From an uncultured Roseateles sp. (GTDB lineage Bacteria; Pseudomonadota; Gammaproteobacteria; Burkholderiales; Burkholderiaceae_C): a DNA stretch of 64,000 nt. The position numbers and the translations under genes were made by a program. A model generated the notes under the pieces. That model ran no database searches and was not told the origin of the DNA. It was given only the letters and a program-made list of their open reading frames with translations. This document shows, piece after piece, positions 27,642 through 36,766 of this stretch; within the stretch, counting starts at the first letter, position 1; each line of letters starts with the position of its first letter. The stretch lies in contig NZ_CAJYPS010000034.1 of NCBI RefSeq assembly GCF_913777145.1, forward strand, positions 1-64,000, read 5' to 3'.

Positions 27642-28169
27642 TTACTTGACCCGCTTCAGCGAAGGCCTGGGCGCCCCGCCCGGGGCGTCCGGCGGCGGCT
27701 CGTCACCGGGCTCGGTCTCGGGGCCCTCGGCGGCCAGGCGCAGGCCGCGACGGGCCGGCACCGGCCCGGGGCTGGGGGCGGCCGGCTGCGCCTGCGGCTG
27801 GGGCACGGGGGCACCGTCTGCCAGCGGCTCGGGCGCGGGGAAGGCCATGCCCTGGCCGTTCTCGCGGGCGTAGATCGCGACCACGTGATCGACGGGCACG
27901 ATGATCTCGCGCGCCACACCGCCGAAGCGGGCCTTGAACTGGATGAAGTCGTTGCCCAGATCCAGCCCGCTGGTCGCATCGAAGCCGATGTTCAGCACGA
28001 TCTCGTTGTTGCTGACGTACTCCATGGGCACCTGCACGCTGCGGTCCACGTGCACCGCGACATAGGGCGTGAAGCCGTTGTCGGTGCACCAGTCATGCAG
28101 CGCGCGAATCAGGTACGGCCGGGTGGACGTGCCACCCGCCGCCCCCTCTTGGCCTTGCGATTTGTCCAT
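27642..28169 (-). CDS. sspB: ClpXP protease specificity-enhancing factor SspB
   Basis: The product has 175 residues. SspB tethers ssrA-tagged proteins to ClpXP. The N-terminal ~115 residues show the family core: RPYLIRALHDWCTDNGFTP, NNEIVLNIGFDATSGLDLGN, FQFKARFGG-like FIQFKARFGG and PVDHVVAIYARENGQGMAF. The rest is a Pro/Ala-rich flexible linker ending in the basic peptide PSLKRVK, which serves as the ClpX-binding tail in known SspB proteins. It follows sspA on the same strand with a 119-base spacer containing hairpins, the usual order. Confidence 0.93.
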   Translation of the reverse strand: MDKSQGQEGAAGGTSTRPYLIRALHDWCTDNGFTPYVAVHVDRSVQVPMEYVSNNEIVLNIGFDATSGLDLGNDFIQFKARFGGVAREIIVPVDHVVAIYARENGQGMAFPAPEPLADGAPVPQPQAQPAAPSPGPVPARRGLRLAAEGPETEPGDEPPPDAPGGAPRPSLKRVK

Positions 28170-28208
28170 TACTGCAGCCCTCTGACCAAAACAAACTCTA
28201 AACCCAGC

Positions 28209-28283
28209 CACTCCCCCCGATCCGGCTCCGCCGGTCGGTCGGGAGTGCCCCCTTGAGGGGCGCGCGAAGCGCGTACGGGGTGG
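28209..28283. repeat. intergenic hairpin repeat between sspA and sspB
   Basis: Three hairpins follow one another: CACTCCC/GGGAGTG arms at 28209-28215 and 28241-28247 around CCGG-rich bases, CCCC-TTGA-GGGG at 28249-28260, and CGCGC-GAA-GCGCG at 28261-28273, then GTACGGGGTGG at 28273-28283. The AGTGCCCCC..TTGAGGGG and GTACGGGGTGG ends recur at 44.7 kb, so it is a dispersed repeat. It may reduce read-through from sspA into sspB. Confidence 0.6.
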
Positions 28284-28288
28284 GAGGG

Positions 28289-28906
28289 TCAGCGGCGCAT
28301 CACCTTCTCGGACGGCGTCAGCGCCTCGATGTAGGCCGGACGGCTGAAGATGCGCTCGGCGTACTTCAGCAGCGGCAGCGCGTTCTTGGACATGTCGATG
28401 CCGTAGTAGTCCAGGCGCCACAGCAGCGGGGCGATGGCCACGTCCAGCATGGAGAAGTCGTCGCCCAGCATGTACTTGTTCTTCAGGAAGATGGGCGCCA
28501 GCTGCGTCAGGCGGTCGCGGATCTGCGAGCGGGCCTTTTCCAGCTGCTTGTCGGTGGCCTTGGCCGTCATGCCACGGCCTTCCAGCACGTTGACGTGGGC
28601 GAACAGTTCCTTCTCGAAGTTGAACAGGAACAGGCGCACGCGGGCCCGGGCGACCGGGTCGCCGGGCATCAGCTGCGGATGCGGGAAGCGCTCGTCGATG
28701 TACTCGTTGATGATGTGGGACTCGTACAGGATCAGGTCGCGCTCGACGAGGATGGGCACCTCGTTGTACGGGTTCATCAGCGCGATGTCTTCCGGCTTGG
28801 CGAAGAGATCGACATCACGGATCTCGAAGTCCATGCCCTTCTCGAACAGCACAAAGCGGCAACGGTGCGAGTAGGGGTCGGTGGTTCCAGAGTAAAGGAC
28901 CATCAT
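28289..28906 (-). CDS. sspA: stringent starvation protein A (GST-fold RNA polymerase-associated)
   Basis: The product has 205 residues. The N-terminal thioredoxin-like half reads MVLYSGTTDPYSHRCRFVLFEKGM and carries the NPYNEVPILVERDLILYESHIINEYID segment of SspA; the rest is the GST-like helical half with GDDFSMLDVAIAPLLWRL. SspA binds RNA polymerase and helps acid and starvation survival in enterobacteria; beta-proteobacterial copies sit, as here, between the cytochrome bc1 genes and sspB. Two ATGs stand in tandem; the first (28906) is used. Confidence 0.95.
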   Translation of the reverse strand: MMVLYSGTTDPYSHRCRFVLFEKGMDFEIRDVDLFAKPEDIALMNPYNEVPILVERDLILYESHIINEYIDERFPHPQLMPGDPVARARVRLFLFNFEKELFAHVNVLEGRGMTAKATDKQLEKARSQIRDRLTQLAPIFLKNKYMLGDDFSMLDVAIAPLLWRLDYYGIDMSKNALPLLKYAERIFSRPAYIEALTPSEKVMRR

Positions 28907-28939
28907 GGCATCAGGCTCCCGAGAATCGGTTCATCAAGC

Positions 28940-29002
28940 GCACGGCTTTCGCCGTGCAGAAAAAGCAAAACGCAGTGGCGGGCCCGAAGGCGCACCACTG
29001 CG
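28940..29002 (-). terminator. terminator region of the cytochrome bc1 operon
   Basis: An 8-base stem (CGCAGTGG at 28971-28978 with CCACTGCG at 28995-29002) is followed on the minus strand by TTTTGCTTTTT. A second hairpin, GCACGGC-TTTC-GCCGTGC, lies at 28940-28957. They fall 40-105 bases after the cytochrome c1 stop and before sspA. Confidence 0.75.
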
Positions 29003-29044
29003 TGGTTTGTCCCGGTGCTGCTCGTGCACCCGGGGCTGTGGGTT

Positions 29045-29815
29045 TTACTTCACGTCCTTCCAGAACGCCGCATTCAGGCGCCATGCGAACAAGGTCAGGA
29101 AGCCCAGGAAAATCAGCACGATAACGCCAAGCTGGAAACGCTTGCCCTGTGCGGGTTCGCCCATCCACTGGAGGTAAGCCACCAGATCTGCCACGGTGTC
29201 GTCGTACTGCCGCTCGGTCAGTTTGCCCGGCGTCAGCTGTTCCCAGCCGACGAACCGGTGCGTCACCTTGCTCGGGTCGTGCGGGTCGGCAACTTCCTCG
29301 AACTTGGCGGCGCGCTGGCCTTGCAGCTCCCACAGCACATGCGGCATCGCAACGCTGGGGAAGGCGAGATTATTCCATCCCGTGGCCTTTCCCTCGTCGC
29401 GGTAGAAAGTCCGCATGTAGGTGTAGAGGTAATCCGCCCCCGATCCCTTGGCGCCATCGGCCCTGGAACGGGCGATCACGGTGAGGTCGGGCGGGTTGGC
29501 ACCGAACCAGCTTTGCGCCTGCTTGGGATCCATGCTGGTCTTCATGGTGTCGCCCACCTTGTCGGTGGCGAACAGCAGGTTTTTCTTGATCTCAGCCTCG
29601 CTCAGGCCGATGTCACGCAGCCGGTTGTAGCGCATGTAGGCCGCGGAATGGCAGTTCAGGCAGTAGTTGACGAACAGCTTGGCGCCGTTTTGCAGCGCGG
29701 CGACGTCCGACATCTTTTCCTTGGGGAACTTGTCCCAGGGAGGACCATCCCCGGACGCCTGGGCCGCACCGCTCAGGCCCAGGGTGATCATCAGCAGGGC
29801 AAACAGTTTTTTCAT
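29045..29815 (-). CDS. petC: ubiquinol-cytochrome c reductase cytochrome c1
   Basis: The product has 256 residues: a signal peptide (MKKLFALLMITLGLSGAAQA), a haem c site CLNCH (Cys52, Cys55, His56), a periplasmic body, and a C-terminal membrane anchor (LGVIVLIFLGFLTLFAWRL). It passes electrons from the Rieske centre to cytochrome c in complex III. It is the last gene of the petABC operon, 17 bases after cytochrome b, and is followed by a terminator. The start at 29815 begins the signal peptide. Confidence 0.96.
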   Translation of the reverse strand: MKKLFALLMITLGLSGAAQASGDGPPWDKFPKEKMSDVAALQNGAKLFVNYCLNCHSAAYMRYNRLRDIGLSEAEIKKNLLFATDKVGDTMKTSMDPKQAQSWFGANPPDLTVIARSRADGAKGSGADYLYTYMRTFYRDEGKATGWNNLAFPSVAMPHVLWELQGQRAAKFEEVADPHDPSKVTHRFVGWEQLTPGKLTERQYDDTVADLVAYLQWMGEPAQGKRFQLGVIVLIFLGFLTLFAWRLNAAFWKDVK

Positions 29816-29832
29816 TGTGGGGGCTCCGCGGA

Positions 29833-31296
29833 TCAGTGGGCGTGGAAGGTCACGCGCTCGGGCGGCTGCTTGGGCGTGCCCAGGCGGCTCCACCACGGCA
29901 TCAGCAGGAAGAAGCCGAAGTACAGCAGCGTGCCGATCTGCGCGACCAGCGTGCCAGCCGCGCTGGGCGGCTGTATGCCCAGGTAGCCCAGGATCAGGAA
30001 GAACACGACGAACACCACATAGACCCACAGGTGCCAGCCCGGACGGTAGCGGATGGATTTCACCGGGCTCGCGTCCAGCCAGGGCAGGAAGGCCAGGATG
30101 ACCACCGAGCCACCCATCACCACCACACCCCAGAACTTGGCATCCAGGCCGTGCAGCGCCGAACTCAGCTCGACACCGGCCCAGCCCAGCACCACGCCGT
30201 GCACGTCGAACAGGTAGGCCAGCACCGCCATCAGACCCCAGTAGCCGACCTTGATCGTGGACGACAGGCTGGCCGAGCGGCGCACCGACATCACGCCCAC
30301 GACGACCAGGAAGGCCCACAGGAAGGGCATGAAGTCCGAGGTCGTGGCCCGCAGCATCGAGTAGAACGGCGTGAAGTACCAGACCGGTGCGATGTGCGGC
30401 GGCGTCTTCAGCGGGTCGGCCGGGATGAAGTTGTTGTACTCCAGGAAGTAGCCGCCGAACTCGGGCGCGAAGAACACGATGGCCGAGAACACCATCAGGA
30501 ACAGCGACACGCCGTAGATGTCGTGCACCGTGTAGTACGGATGGAAGGGAATGCCGTCCAGCGGGATGCCGGTCTTGGGATCCTTCTTGGCCTTGATCTC
30601 TATGCCGTCCGGATTGTTGGAGCCCACATCGTGCAGCGCCAGCAGGTGGGCCACGACCAGGCCCAGCAGCACCAGCGGCACGGCGATCACGTGGAAGCTG
30701 AAGAAGCGGTTCAGCGTGGCGTCGCCGACCACGTAGTCGCCGCGAATCATCAGCGACAGGTCAGGCCCCACCAGCGGAATGGCGGAGAACAGGTTCACGA
30801 TCACCTGCGCGCCCCAGTAGCTCATCTGGCCCCAGGGCAGCAGATAGCCCATGAAGGCCTCGGCCATCAGGCACAGGAAGATCGCGCAGCCGAAGATCCA
30901 GACCAGTTCGCGCGGCTTGCGATAGCTGCCGTAGATCAGCCCGCGGAACATGTGCAGGTAGACCACGACGAAGAAGGCCGAGGCGCCCGTGCTGTGCATG
31001 TAGCGGATCAGCCAGCCCCAGGGCACGTCGCGCATGATGTACTCGACCGACGCGAACGCCAGCGCGGCGTCGGGCTTGTAGTGCATCACCAGGAAGATGC
31101 CGGTGACGATCTGGATCACCAGCACCAGCAGCGCCAGCGAGCCGAAGATGTACCACCAGTTGAAGTTCTTGGGCGCGTAGTACTCCGCCATGTGGACCTT
31201 GTAGGCATCGAACGCGGTCGGGAACCGGTTCTCCAGCCACACCATGGTCTTCACGCCTGCCGAGGCGCCTGCGGGAGCTTCCTTGAATTCAGCCAT
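29833..31296 (-). CDS. petB: ubiquinol-cytochrome c reductase cytochrome b
   Basis: The product has 487 residues, with eight or more membrane helices, and includes both the b6-like and subunit-IV-like parts in one chain. Haem-binding His residues are visible in IRYMHSTGASAFFVVVYLHMFRG and FFSFHVIAVPLVLLGLVVAHLLALH; a PEFGGYF motif sits near the quinol-oxidising site where PEWY is usual in mitochondrial proteins. The gene lies between the Rieske and cytochrome c1 genes with spacers of 15-17 bases. Confidence 0.97.
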   Translation of the reverse strand: MAEFKEAPAGASAGVKTMVWLENRFPTAFDAYKVHMAEYYAPKNFNWWYIFGSLALLVLVIQIVTGIFLVMHYKPDAALAFASVEYIMRDVPWGWLIRYMHSTGASAFFVVVYLHMFRGLIYGSYRKPRELVWIFGCAIFLCLMAEAFMGYLLPWGQMSYWGAQVIVNLFSAIPLVGPDLSLMIRGDYVVGDATLNRFFSFHVIAVPLVLLGLVVAHLLALHDVGSNNPDGIEIKAKKDPKTGIPLDGIPFHPYYTVHDIYGVSLFLMVFSAIVFFAPEFGGYFLEYNNFIPADPLKTPPHIAPVWYFTPFYSMLRATTSDFMPFLWAFLVVVGVMSVRRSASLSSTIKVGYWGLMAVLAYLFDVHGVVLGWAGVELSSALHGLDAKFWGVVVMGGSVVILAFLPWLDASPVKSIRYRPGWHLWVYVVFVVFFLILGYLGIQPPSAAGTLVAQIGTLLYFGFFLLMPWWSRLGTPKQPPERVTFHAH

Positions 31297-31311
31297 GAGT
31301 CGTCCTCGCCC

Positions 31312-31908
31312 TTAAGCCTTCTTGTCTTCGCCGATCAACAGCTTGGCGTCGGACAGGTACATGTGCGGCGGCACCTCGAGGTTGTCGGGCGCCGGCTTGT
31401 TCTTGAAGACACGGCCCGCCATGTCGAAGGTCGAACCGTGGCAGGGGCACAGGAAGCCACCCTTCCAGTCGTCGGGCAACGAGGGCTGGGGACCAGATGC
31501 GAACTTGTCGCTGGGAGAACAACCCAGATGCGAGCAGATGCCGACCACCACCAGATATTCAGGTTTGATGGAGCGCCACTCGTTCTTGGCGTAATCGGGA
31601 ATCGGAAAAGCCTTGCGCTCGGAATTCGGGTCCGCGAGCTGGCCATCGTTCTTGGGCAGGTCGGCCAGTTGTTCCTTGGTGCGCCGGACGATCCAGACCG
31701 GCTTGCCCCGCCATTCGACGGTCAGCTTCTCACCCGGCTTGATGCCGCCCAGATCCACCTCCACCGGGGCACCGGCGGCCTTGGCGCGTTCGCTGGGGGC
31801 AAAGGTGCTGACGAAGGGCACGGCTGTCGCGACACCACCCACAGCACCGGCGCAACCCGTTGCTATCAGCCAGGTGCGCTTGCCTTGATCCACTTGCTGC
31901 TCACTCAT
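31312..31908 (-). CDS. petA: ubiquinol-cytochrome c reductase Rieske iron-sulphur subunit
   Basis: The product has 198 residues. One N-terminal membrane helix (WLIATGCAGAVGGVATAVPFV) acts as an uncleaved anchor, preceded by KR residues compatible with Tat export of a folded iron-sulphur protein. The [2Fe-2S] cluster ligands are in CSHLGC and CPCHGS. It is the first gene of petABC. The start at 31908 gives MSEQQVDQGKRT. A 180-base spacer separates it from the divergent mscL and must hold both promoters. Confidence 0.96.
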   Translation of the reverse strand: MSEQQVDQGKRTWLIATGCAGAVGGVATAVPFVSTFAPSERAKAAGAPVEVDLGGIKPGEKLTVEWRGKPVWIVRRTKEQLADLPKNDGQLADPNSERKAFPIPDYAKNEWRSIKPEYLVVVGICSHLGCSPSDKFASGPQPSLPDDWKGGFLCPCHGSTFDMAGRVFKNKPAPDNLEVPPHMYLSDAKLLIGEDKKA

Positions 31909-32088
31909 GGGGTCCTCTAAAAGAGACTTCTGGTCAGGGGCAGCGAAGAATTCTAGCGAACCCAAACTCGTGCATCGGCCCTTATCTGGTGCGCCGAACC
32001 ACAGGTTTACCCTCCTTCTAGGCCCTTTCTGCAAAGGCCATGATCCCGGTCAAACTTTCTAGAATGACCCGCTTACACGGAGTCCCGC

Positions 32089-32508
32089 ATGAGTTTCATT
32101 TCGGAGTTCAAAGAGTTTGCCGTCAAGGGCAATGTCATCGACCTGGCGGTCGGTGTGATCATCGGCGGGGCCTTCGGCAAGATCGTCGACTCGCTGGTGG
32201 GCGACGTCATCATGCCGGTGGTGTCGCGCCTGTTCGGCGGCCTGGACTTCAGCAACTACTTCATCCCGCTGGCGGGTCAGACCGCCACCACGCTGGCCGA
32301 GGCCAAGAAGGCCGGCGCCGTGCTGGCCTACGGCAGCTTCATCACGGTGTCGCTGAACTTCATCATCCTGGCCCTGGTGATCTTCCTGATGATCAAGCAG
32401 ATCAACCGGCTCAAGCGCAACGAACCCGCAGCGGCCCCGGCCGAGCCGCCCCCCACCGCCGAAGACATCCTGCTGCTGCGCGAAATCCGCGATTCGCTCA
32501 AGCGCTGA
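32089..32508 (+). CDS. mscL: large-conductance mechanosensitive channel
   Basis: The product has 139 residues, typical for MscL, which opens under membrane tension to release solutes during osmotic downshock. The first helix ([24 protein letters not shown]) and second helix ([20 protein letters not shown]) are present, with a Pro/Ala-rich link to the C-terminal bundle helix [16 protein letters not shown]. It is divergent from petA. No strong terminator was seen after it. Confidence 0.97.
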   Translation: MSFISEFKEFAVKGNVIDLAVGVIIGGAFGKIVDSLVGDVIMPVVSRLFGGLDFSNYFIPLAGQTATTLAEAKKAGAVLAYGSFITVSLNFIILALVIFLMIKQINRLKRNEPAAAPAEPPPTAEDILLLREIRDSLKR

Positions 32509-32644
32509 AGGCCTCGGCCACCTCGCAAACCCCGGTAAGCAATGGTTACTTGGGTTGCTTGTGCCACGTAGTTGGCAAACCGGCCGGGGGCGCCAGCGCT
32601 GACGCGCGCGATACTTTCGCCACGCCGCTTGCGCCCTGAAGTTC

Positions 32645-35023
32645 ATGAATGCGCCCGATACCCGCCTGAATCCGCATCTCGATGCGGCCCTGGCCCGCAT
32701 CCGCCTGACGGTGGAGCAGGCAGCGGAGCGCTGCTCCGAAGGTCTGGGCCTGTCGGCGCTGTCCGCCGGCCAGATCAAGCGCCGTGACGCCTTGCTGGCG
32801 GCCCAGTTCGTGTTCCGCCAGCAACAGGCCTTGTTCTCGCAGCGCTTCGCCCAGAGCCTGCGTCAGCAGGTGGGCGCCGAGCAAGAACCCGTGCGCCCAC
32901 CCACCACGGCCGCCGCCGGCGGCCAGAACTGGGCCGAGCTGTCGCTGATGGACGACGACCAGGTGAACAACCTGGTCGCGGCCGACCGCATCGGCATGGC
33001 GATCGGCCACCACAGCGAGTGGGAGCTGCGTGAGGTCGAGTCCTACATCGCCGGCATCCAGGTCGGCGAGCGCAACCCGCTGCGGCCCGAGCTGATCGCC
33101 CAGGCGCTGCTGGACGCGGTGCAGGCCATCACCGAGGACGCCGCCACCCGCCAGACCCTGACCGACGAACTGACCCGCGCCCTCGCCGAGGGCATGCGGG
33201 CCTGCTATGCGGACATTGCCGAGCTGCTGCGCTCGCGCGGGCTGCGGCCGCAGGACCTGAGGGTGCGCAGCCATGGCGACAGCGGCCCCACCACCCGCCA
33301 GGGTGCGCTGGTCAGCCAGCCGGGCGATCTGGACCATGGCGCAGGCACCGGCTCGCAACGCGGCGGGCTCTACACCGTCAATGGCGGCCTGGGCGGCCCC
33401 CCCTCCCGCAGTGGCGGCTTTGCCAGCAGCGGCCGTGGCGGCCTGGGTCATGGGCTGGGCCAGATCGACCCCCAGATGATGGGCCTGCTGCGCCGGCTGG
33501 CGCAGATGCCGGCGTCGCCATCGGGCCGCGAAAGCAGCTTTGACGGTTTCAGCCCCTCGATGCGGGCCGGGCTGGAGGGCGACAGCAACAGCGCCTGGGG
33601 CCAGCTGCCCTCGCCTGCCAACCTGATCCACCAGCACCGCGACGAGCTGCGCCAGGCGGCCACGGGCCGGCTGGATCACATGATCATCGACGTGGTCGGC
33701 AGCCTGTTCGACCAGATCCTGTCCGACCCCAAGGTGCCGCCGCAGATGGCGCGCCAGCTGGCCCGCCTGCAGCTGCCGGTGCTGCGCGCCGCGCTGGGCG
33801 ACGCCAGCTTCTTCTCCTCGCGCCGCCACCCGGTGCGCCAGTTCGTGAACCGGCTCGCGTCGCTGGCCTGCGCCTTCGACGATTTCAGCGACGAGCCCGG
33901 CCGCTCCTTCCTGGCCCATGTGCGCGACCTGGTGCAGGACGTGGCCAGCGGCGACTTCGACCGCATGGACGTCTATGCGGCCAAGCTGGACGAGCTCGAG
34001 CGCTTCATCACCGAGCAGACCCGCAGCACGCTGAAGGCCGCCGCCGGTGACGCCGCGGCGCTGGTGGACCGGCGCGAGACCGACCTGCGCCTGCAACAGC
34101 GCTACGCGCTGCAACTGCAGCAGGCACTGGCCCCCGTGCCCATGCAGGACTTCCTGCGCAACTTCCTGGCCCAGGTCTGGAGCCAGGCCATCGTGATCGC
34201 CTCGCGCGAGGGCGCGCCCGAGCGCGCGCTGCGCCTGCGCCAGCTGGGGCGCACGCTGGTGATGAGCGTGCAGCCCAAGGCCGGCACGGCGGCGCGCGCG
34301 GAATTCCTGCGCGAGCTGCCGCAGCTGATGCGCACGCTCAACGAAGGCCTGGACCTGATCCGCTGGCCCGACAACCCGCGCAAGGACTTCTTTGGCGCGC
34401 TGCTGCCGGCCCACGCGGAATCGCTGAAGGGCCAGGCGCCGACGCCGCTGGAAACCAATCTGCTGATCCGCCAGCTGGATCAGATCTTCGGCGCCCCTCC
34501 GCCCACCGAGACCGACCTGGCCAAGGCCAACCCAGCCGACACCGCACCCGCCGAGCTGGATGCCGCGCAACGCCTGACGCCGTCCGAGGCCAAGAGCCTG
34601 GGCCTGGTCGAGGACGCCGGCGTGAACTGGAACCAGCCGCTGGACCTGGACCTGTCGGCCGAACCCGAGCCCGAGCCGCTACAGGCGGTGGACATCTCCA
34701 TCGATGGCCTGCCGGCCGCCGAGAGCGCACCCGAACCCAGCAGCGGCGCGCTGCTGATCGACCATCTGCAGCTGGGCTTCGCCTACCAGATGCGCACCGG
34801 CGAGCAGTGGCAGAAGGTGCGCCTGGCCCATGTCAGCACCGGCCGCAGCTTCTTCATCTTCACCCACGGCCAGCGCCACCAGGAGACCGTCACGATGACG
34901 GCTCGCATGCTGCGCAAGCTGTGCGAATCGGGTCGGATGCGAGCCTTCGAGAATGCCTATCTGCTGGAGCGGGCCACCGCCCGGGCGCGCGCCCAGCTGG
35001 CTGCCCTGGGTGCGCCGAACTGA
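32645..35023 (+). CDS. DUF1631 family protein
   Basis: The product has 792 residues, normal for DUF1631, a family common in beta- and gamma-proteobacteria with no established function to my knowledge. It is mainly helical, with ALLQQ-like repeats, a Gly/Ser-rich flexible stretch (residues ~230-290), and a C-terminal ~90-residue part resembling a PilZ fold (QLGFAYQMRTGEQWQKVRLAHV, then FIFTHGQRHQETVTMTARML). A link to cyclic-di-GMP is therefore a guess; the usual RxxxR/DxSxxG residues are not evident. Its last 14 bases overlap the next gene. Confidence 0.8.
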   Translation: MNAPDTRLNPHLDAALARIRLTVEQAAERCSEGLGLSALSAGQIKRRDALLAAQFVFRQQQALFSQRFAQSLRQQVGAEQEPVRPPTTAAAGGQNWAELSLMDDDQVNNLVAADRIGMAIGHHSEWELREVESYIAGIQVGERNPLRPELIAQALLDAVQAITEDAATRQTLTDELTRALAEGMRACYADIAELLRSRGLRPQDLRVRSHGDSGPTTRQGALVSQPGDLDHGAGTGSQRGGLYTVNGGLGGPPSRSGGFASSGRGGLGHGLGQIDPQMMGLLRRLAQMPASPSGRESSFDGFSPSMRAGLEGDSNSAWGQLPSPANLIHQHRDELRQAATGRLDHMIIDVVGSLFDQILSDPKVPPQMARQLARLQLPVLRAALGDASFFSSRRHPVRQFVNRLASLACAFDDFSDEPGRSFLAHVRDLVQDVASGDFDRMDVYAAKLDELERFITEQTRSTLKAAAGDAAALVDRRETDLRLQQRYALQLQQALAPVPMQDFLRNFLAQVWSQAIVIASREGAPERALRLRQLGRTLVMSVQPKAGTAARAEFLRELPQLMRTLNEGLDLIRWPDNPRKDFFGALLPAHAESLKGQAPTPLETNLLIRQLDQIFGAPPPTETDLAKANPADTAPAELDAAQRLTPSEAKSLGLVEDAGVNWNQPLDLDLSAEPEPEPLQAVDISIDGLPAAESAPEPSSGALLIDHLQLGFAYQMRTGEQWQKVRLAHVSTGRSFFIFTHGQRHQETVTMTARMLRKLCESGRMRAFENAYLLERATARARAQLAALGAPN

Positions 35024-35744
35024 TGCCCGCCGAGCCGGCGCCGGCGCATGCGTGGCCGCGCTGCTGGCAGTCCTGGGCCTGGCGATGCTGCCGGCACGTG
35101 CCGAAGAGCCGACCGAGCCCTCGCGCCTGGCCAGCATCTGCCCAGGCGTCGCCGCCTGGCGGGCCACGCACCCCGAGGAACAGCCCGCAGCACTGCTAGA
35201 ACGTGACCGGCAACGCGGCCTGACCGACCAGGCCCTGCTGGACGAACTGCAGCAGCGGTTCGAGGCCGACCAGCAGGCCCGGCGCCGCTGGCTGGCCGAT
35301 CGCAAGAACGCGGAACTGCAAGCTGCAGTGGTGGCGCTGGACGCCGACAACAGTGCCTGGCTGGCCCAGCGCCTGAACGGGCCGGGGCTGCCCAGCGTGG
35401 CCGAGGTCGGGGAGCAGGGCCAGCACCTGCTGTGGCTGCTGGCCCAGCATGCAGACCAGCAGCCGCGGCTGCAGGCGGCGCTGCTGGCCGAGTTCGAGCG
35501 TCGACATGCGCGCGGTGAATTCGCCACCGAGGACCTGGCCCGACTCACCGACCGGGTGCTGGTGCACCGCGGCACTCGGCAGCGCTACGGCACGCAGTAC
35601 GACTGGGGCTCGCCCCGCTATGCGCAGATCGACCCCTCCGAGTTTGCGCCCTATGCCGCGGCACGGGCCGAGGCCGGCCTGATGCCGCTGCAGGACTACG
35701 CCTGCCTGATGCACGCGGCGCGCAAGGCACCCGGCACGCGCTGA
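35010..35744 (+). CDS. exported DUF6624-like hypothetical protein
   Basis: The product has 244 residues if read from the GTG at 35010, which gives a proper signal peptide: RRTDARR, a hydrophobic core (VAALLAVLGLAMLP) and ARA before the mature EEPTEP. A GTG at 35052 would lose the basic part. The C-terminal ~150 residues show the DUF6624 pattern: repeated Arg/Asp residues in a helix, GLPSVAEVGEQGQHLLWLLAQHADQQP, DRVLVHRGTRQRYGTQYDWG. The function of the domain is unknown. The start overlaps the DUF1631 gene by 14 bases, suggesting translational coupling. Confidence 0.65.
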   Translation: MRRTDARRAGAGACVAALLAVLGLAMLPARAEEPTEPSRLASICPGVAAWRATHPEEQPAALLERDRQRGLTDQALLDELQQRFEADQQARRRWLADRKNAELQAAVVALDADNSAWLAQRLNGPGLPSVAEVGEQGQHLLWLLAQHADQQPRLQAALLAEFERRHARGEFATEDLARLTDRVLVHRGTRQRYGTQYDWGSPRYAQIDPSEFAPYAAARAEAGLMPLQDYACLMHAARKAPGTR

Positions 35745-35754
35745 GCCGCGCGCT

Positions 35755-36747
35755 TCAGCCGCCCAGTTGCCGGGCCATGGTGAGCGACGCCTCCAGGCTG
35801 GCCGGATCGGCGCGGCCCGTGCCCGCGATGTCGAAGGCCGTGCCGTGGTCCGGACTCACACGCACGAAGGGCAGGCCCAGCGTCACGTTGACGCCCTGCT
35901 CCACACCCAGATACTTCACCGGGATCAGGCCATGGTCGTGGGTCATCGCGACCACCACGTCGAACTCGCCGCGGCGTGCGCGCATGAACACCGTGTCGGG
36001 CGCATAGGGGCCGGTCGCGTCCAGGCCCGCCGCGCGCGCGTCCGCAATGGCTGGCGCGATGTGGACGATCTCCTCGTCGCCGAACAGCCCGCCCTCCCCT
36101 GCATGCGGGTTCAGCCCCGCCACCGCGATGCGCGGCGCCGCTAGGCCCATGCGCTGCAGCGAAGCCTGGGTGATGTGCAGCGTCTCCAGCACCGCCGCCC
36201 GCGTGACGCCCTCTATCGCCTGGCGCAGCGAGCAGTGGATGGTCACCAGCACGGTGCGCAGCTCGGGGTTGGCCAGCATCATGCGCACCGGCACGCCGCC
36301 GGCCAGCGCCTGCAGCATCTCGGTGTGACCCGGGTAGGGCACACCGCCGGCGTGCAGCGCCTCCTTGTGGATGGGCGCCGTCACCAGCGCGCGCGCGCGG
36401 CCGGCCTGGATCAGGCCCACCGCGGCCTCTATGCAGCGCGCCGCCGCCGCACCGGCCGCCGCCGAGATCCGGCCCGGCGGCAGCGCCGCCAGCCCGGCCG
36501 GCAGGCCTGGCGGCTGCCAGACCGGCAGACAGTTGGGCGGCACGGCCGCCAGCTCCTCGGGGTCGTCCAGCTCGGCCACCGCCAGACCGCCGCCACACCA
36601 GGCCAGCGCGCGGCGCAGCACGCCCACGTCGCCCACCACCAGCGCGTCGCGCGGCGCCTGGCGCTGCCAGCAGCGCACGATGATTTCTGGGCCTATGCCG
36701 CAGGCATCGCCCTGGGTGATCAACAAGGGGCGCGAGGGGTGGGTCAT
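35755..36747 (-). CDS. pdxA: 4-hydroxythreonine-4-phosphate dehydrogenase
   Basis: The product has 330 residues. PdxA oxidises 4-phosphohydroxy-threonine in pyridoxal phosphate synthesis. Family motifs are HTEMLQALAG with the metal-binding His, NPHAGEGGLFGDEE, and DVVVAMTHDHGLIPVKYLG. The usual N-terminal GDPAGIGPE is GDACGIGPE here (two substitutions). The gene converges with the DUF6624-like gene and follows the flavoprotein gene by 19 bases, rather than lying beside ksgA or surA as in many relatives. Confidence 0.92.
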   Translation of the reverse strand: MTHPSRPLLITQGDACGIGPEIIVRCWQRQAPRDALVVGDVGVLRRALAWCGGGLAVAELDDPEELAAVPPNCLPVWQPPGLPAGLAALPPGRISAAAGAAAARCIEAAVGLIQAGRARALVTAPIHKEALHAGGVPYPGHTEMLQALAGGVPVRMMLANPELRTVLVTIHCSLRQAIEGVTRAAVLETLHITQASLQRMGLAAPRIAVAGLNPHAGEGGLFGDEEIVHIAPAIADARAAGLDATGPYAPDTVFMRARRGEFDVVVAMTHDHGLIPVKYLGVEQGVNVTLGLPFVRVSPDHGTAFDIAGTGRADPASLEASLTMARQLGG

Positions 36748-36766
36748 GCAAGGCTCCGTGGGGTTC

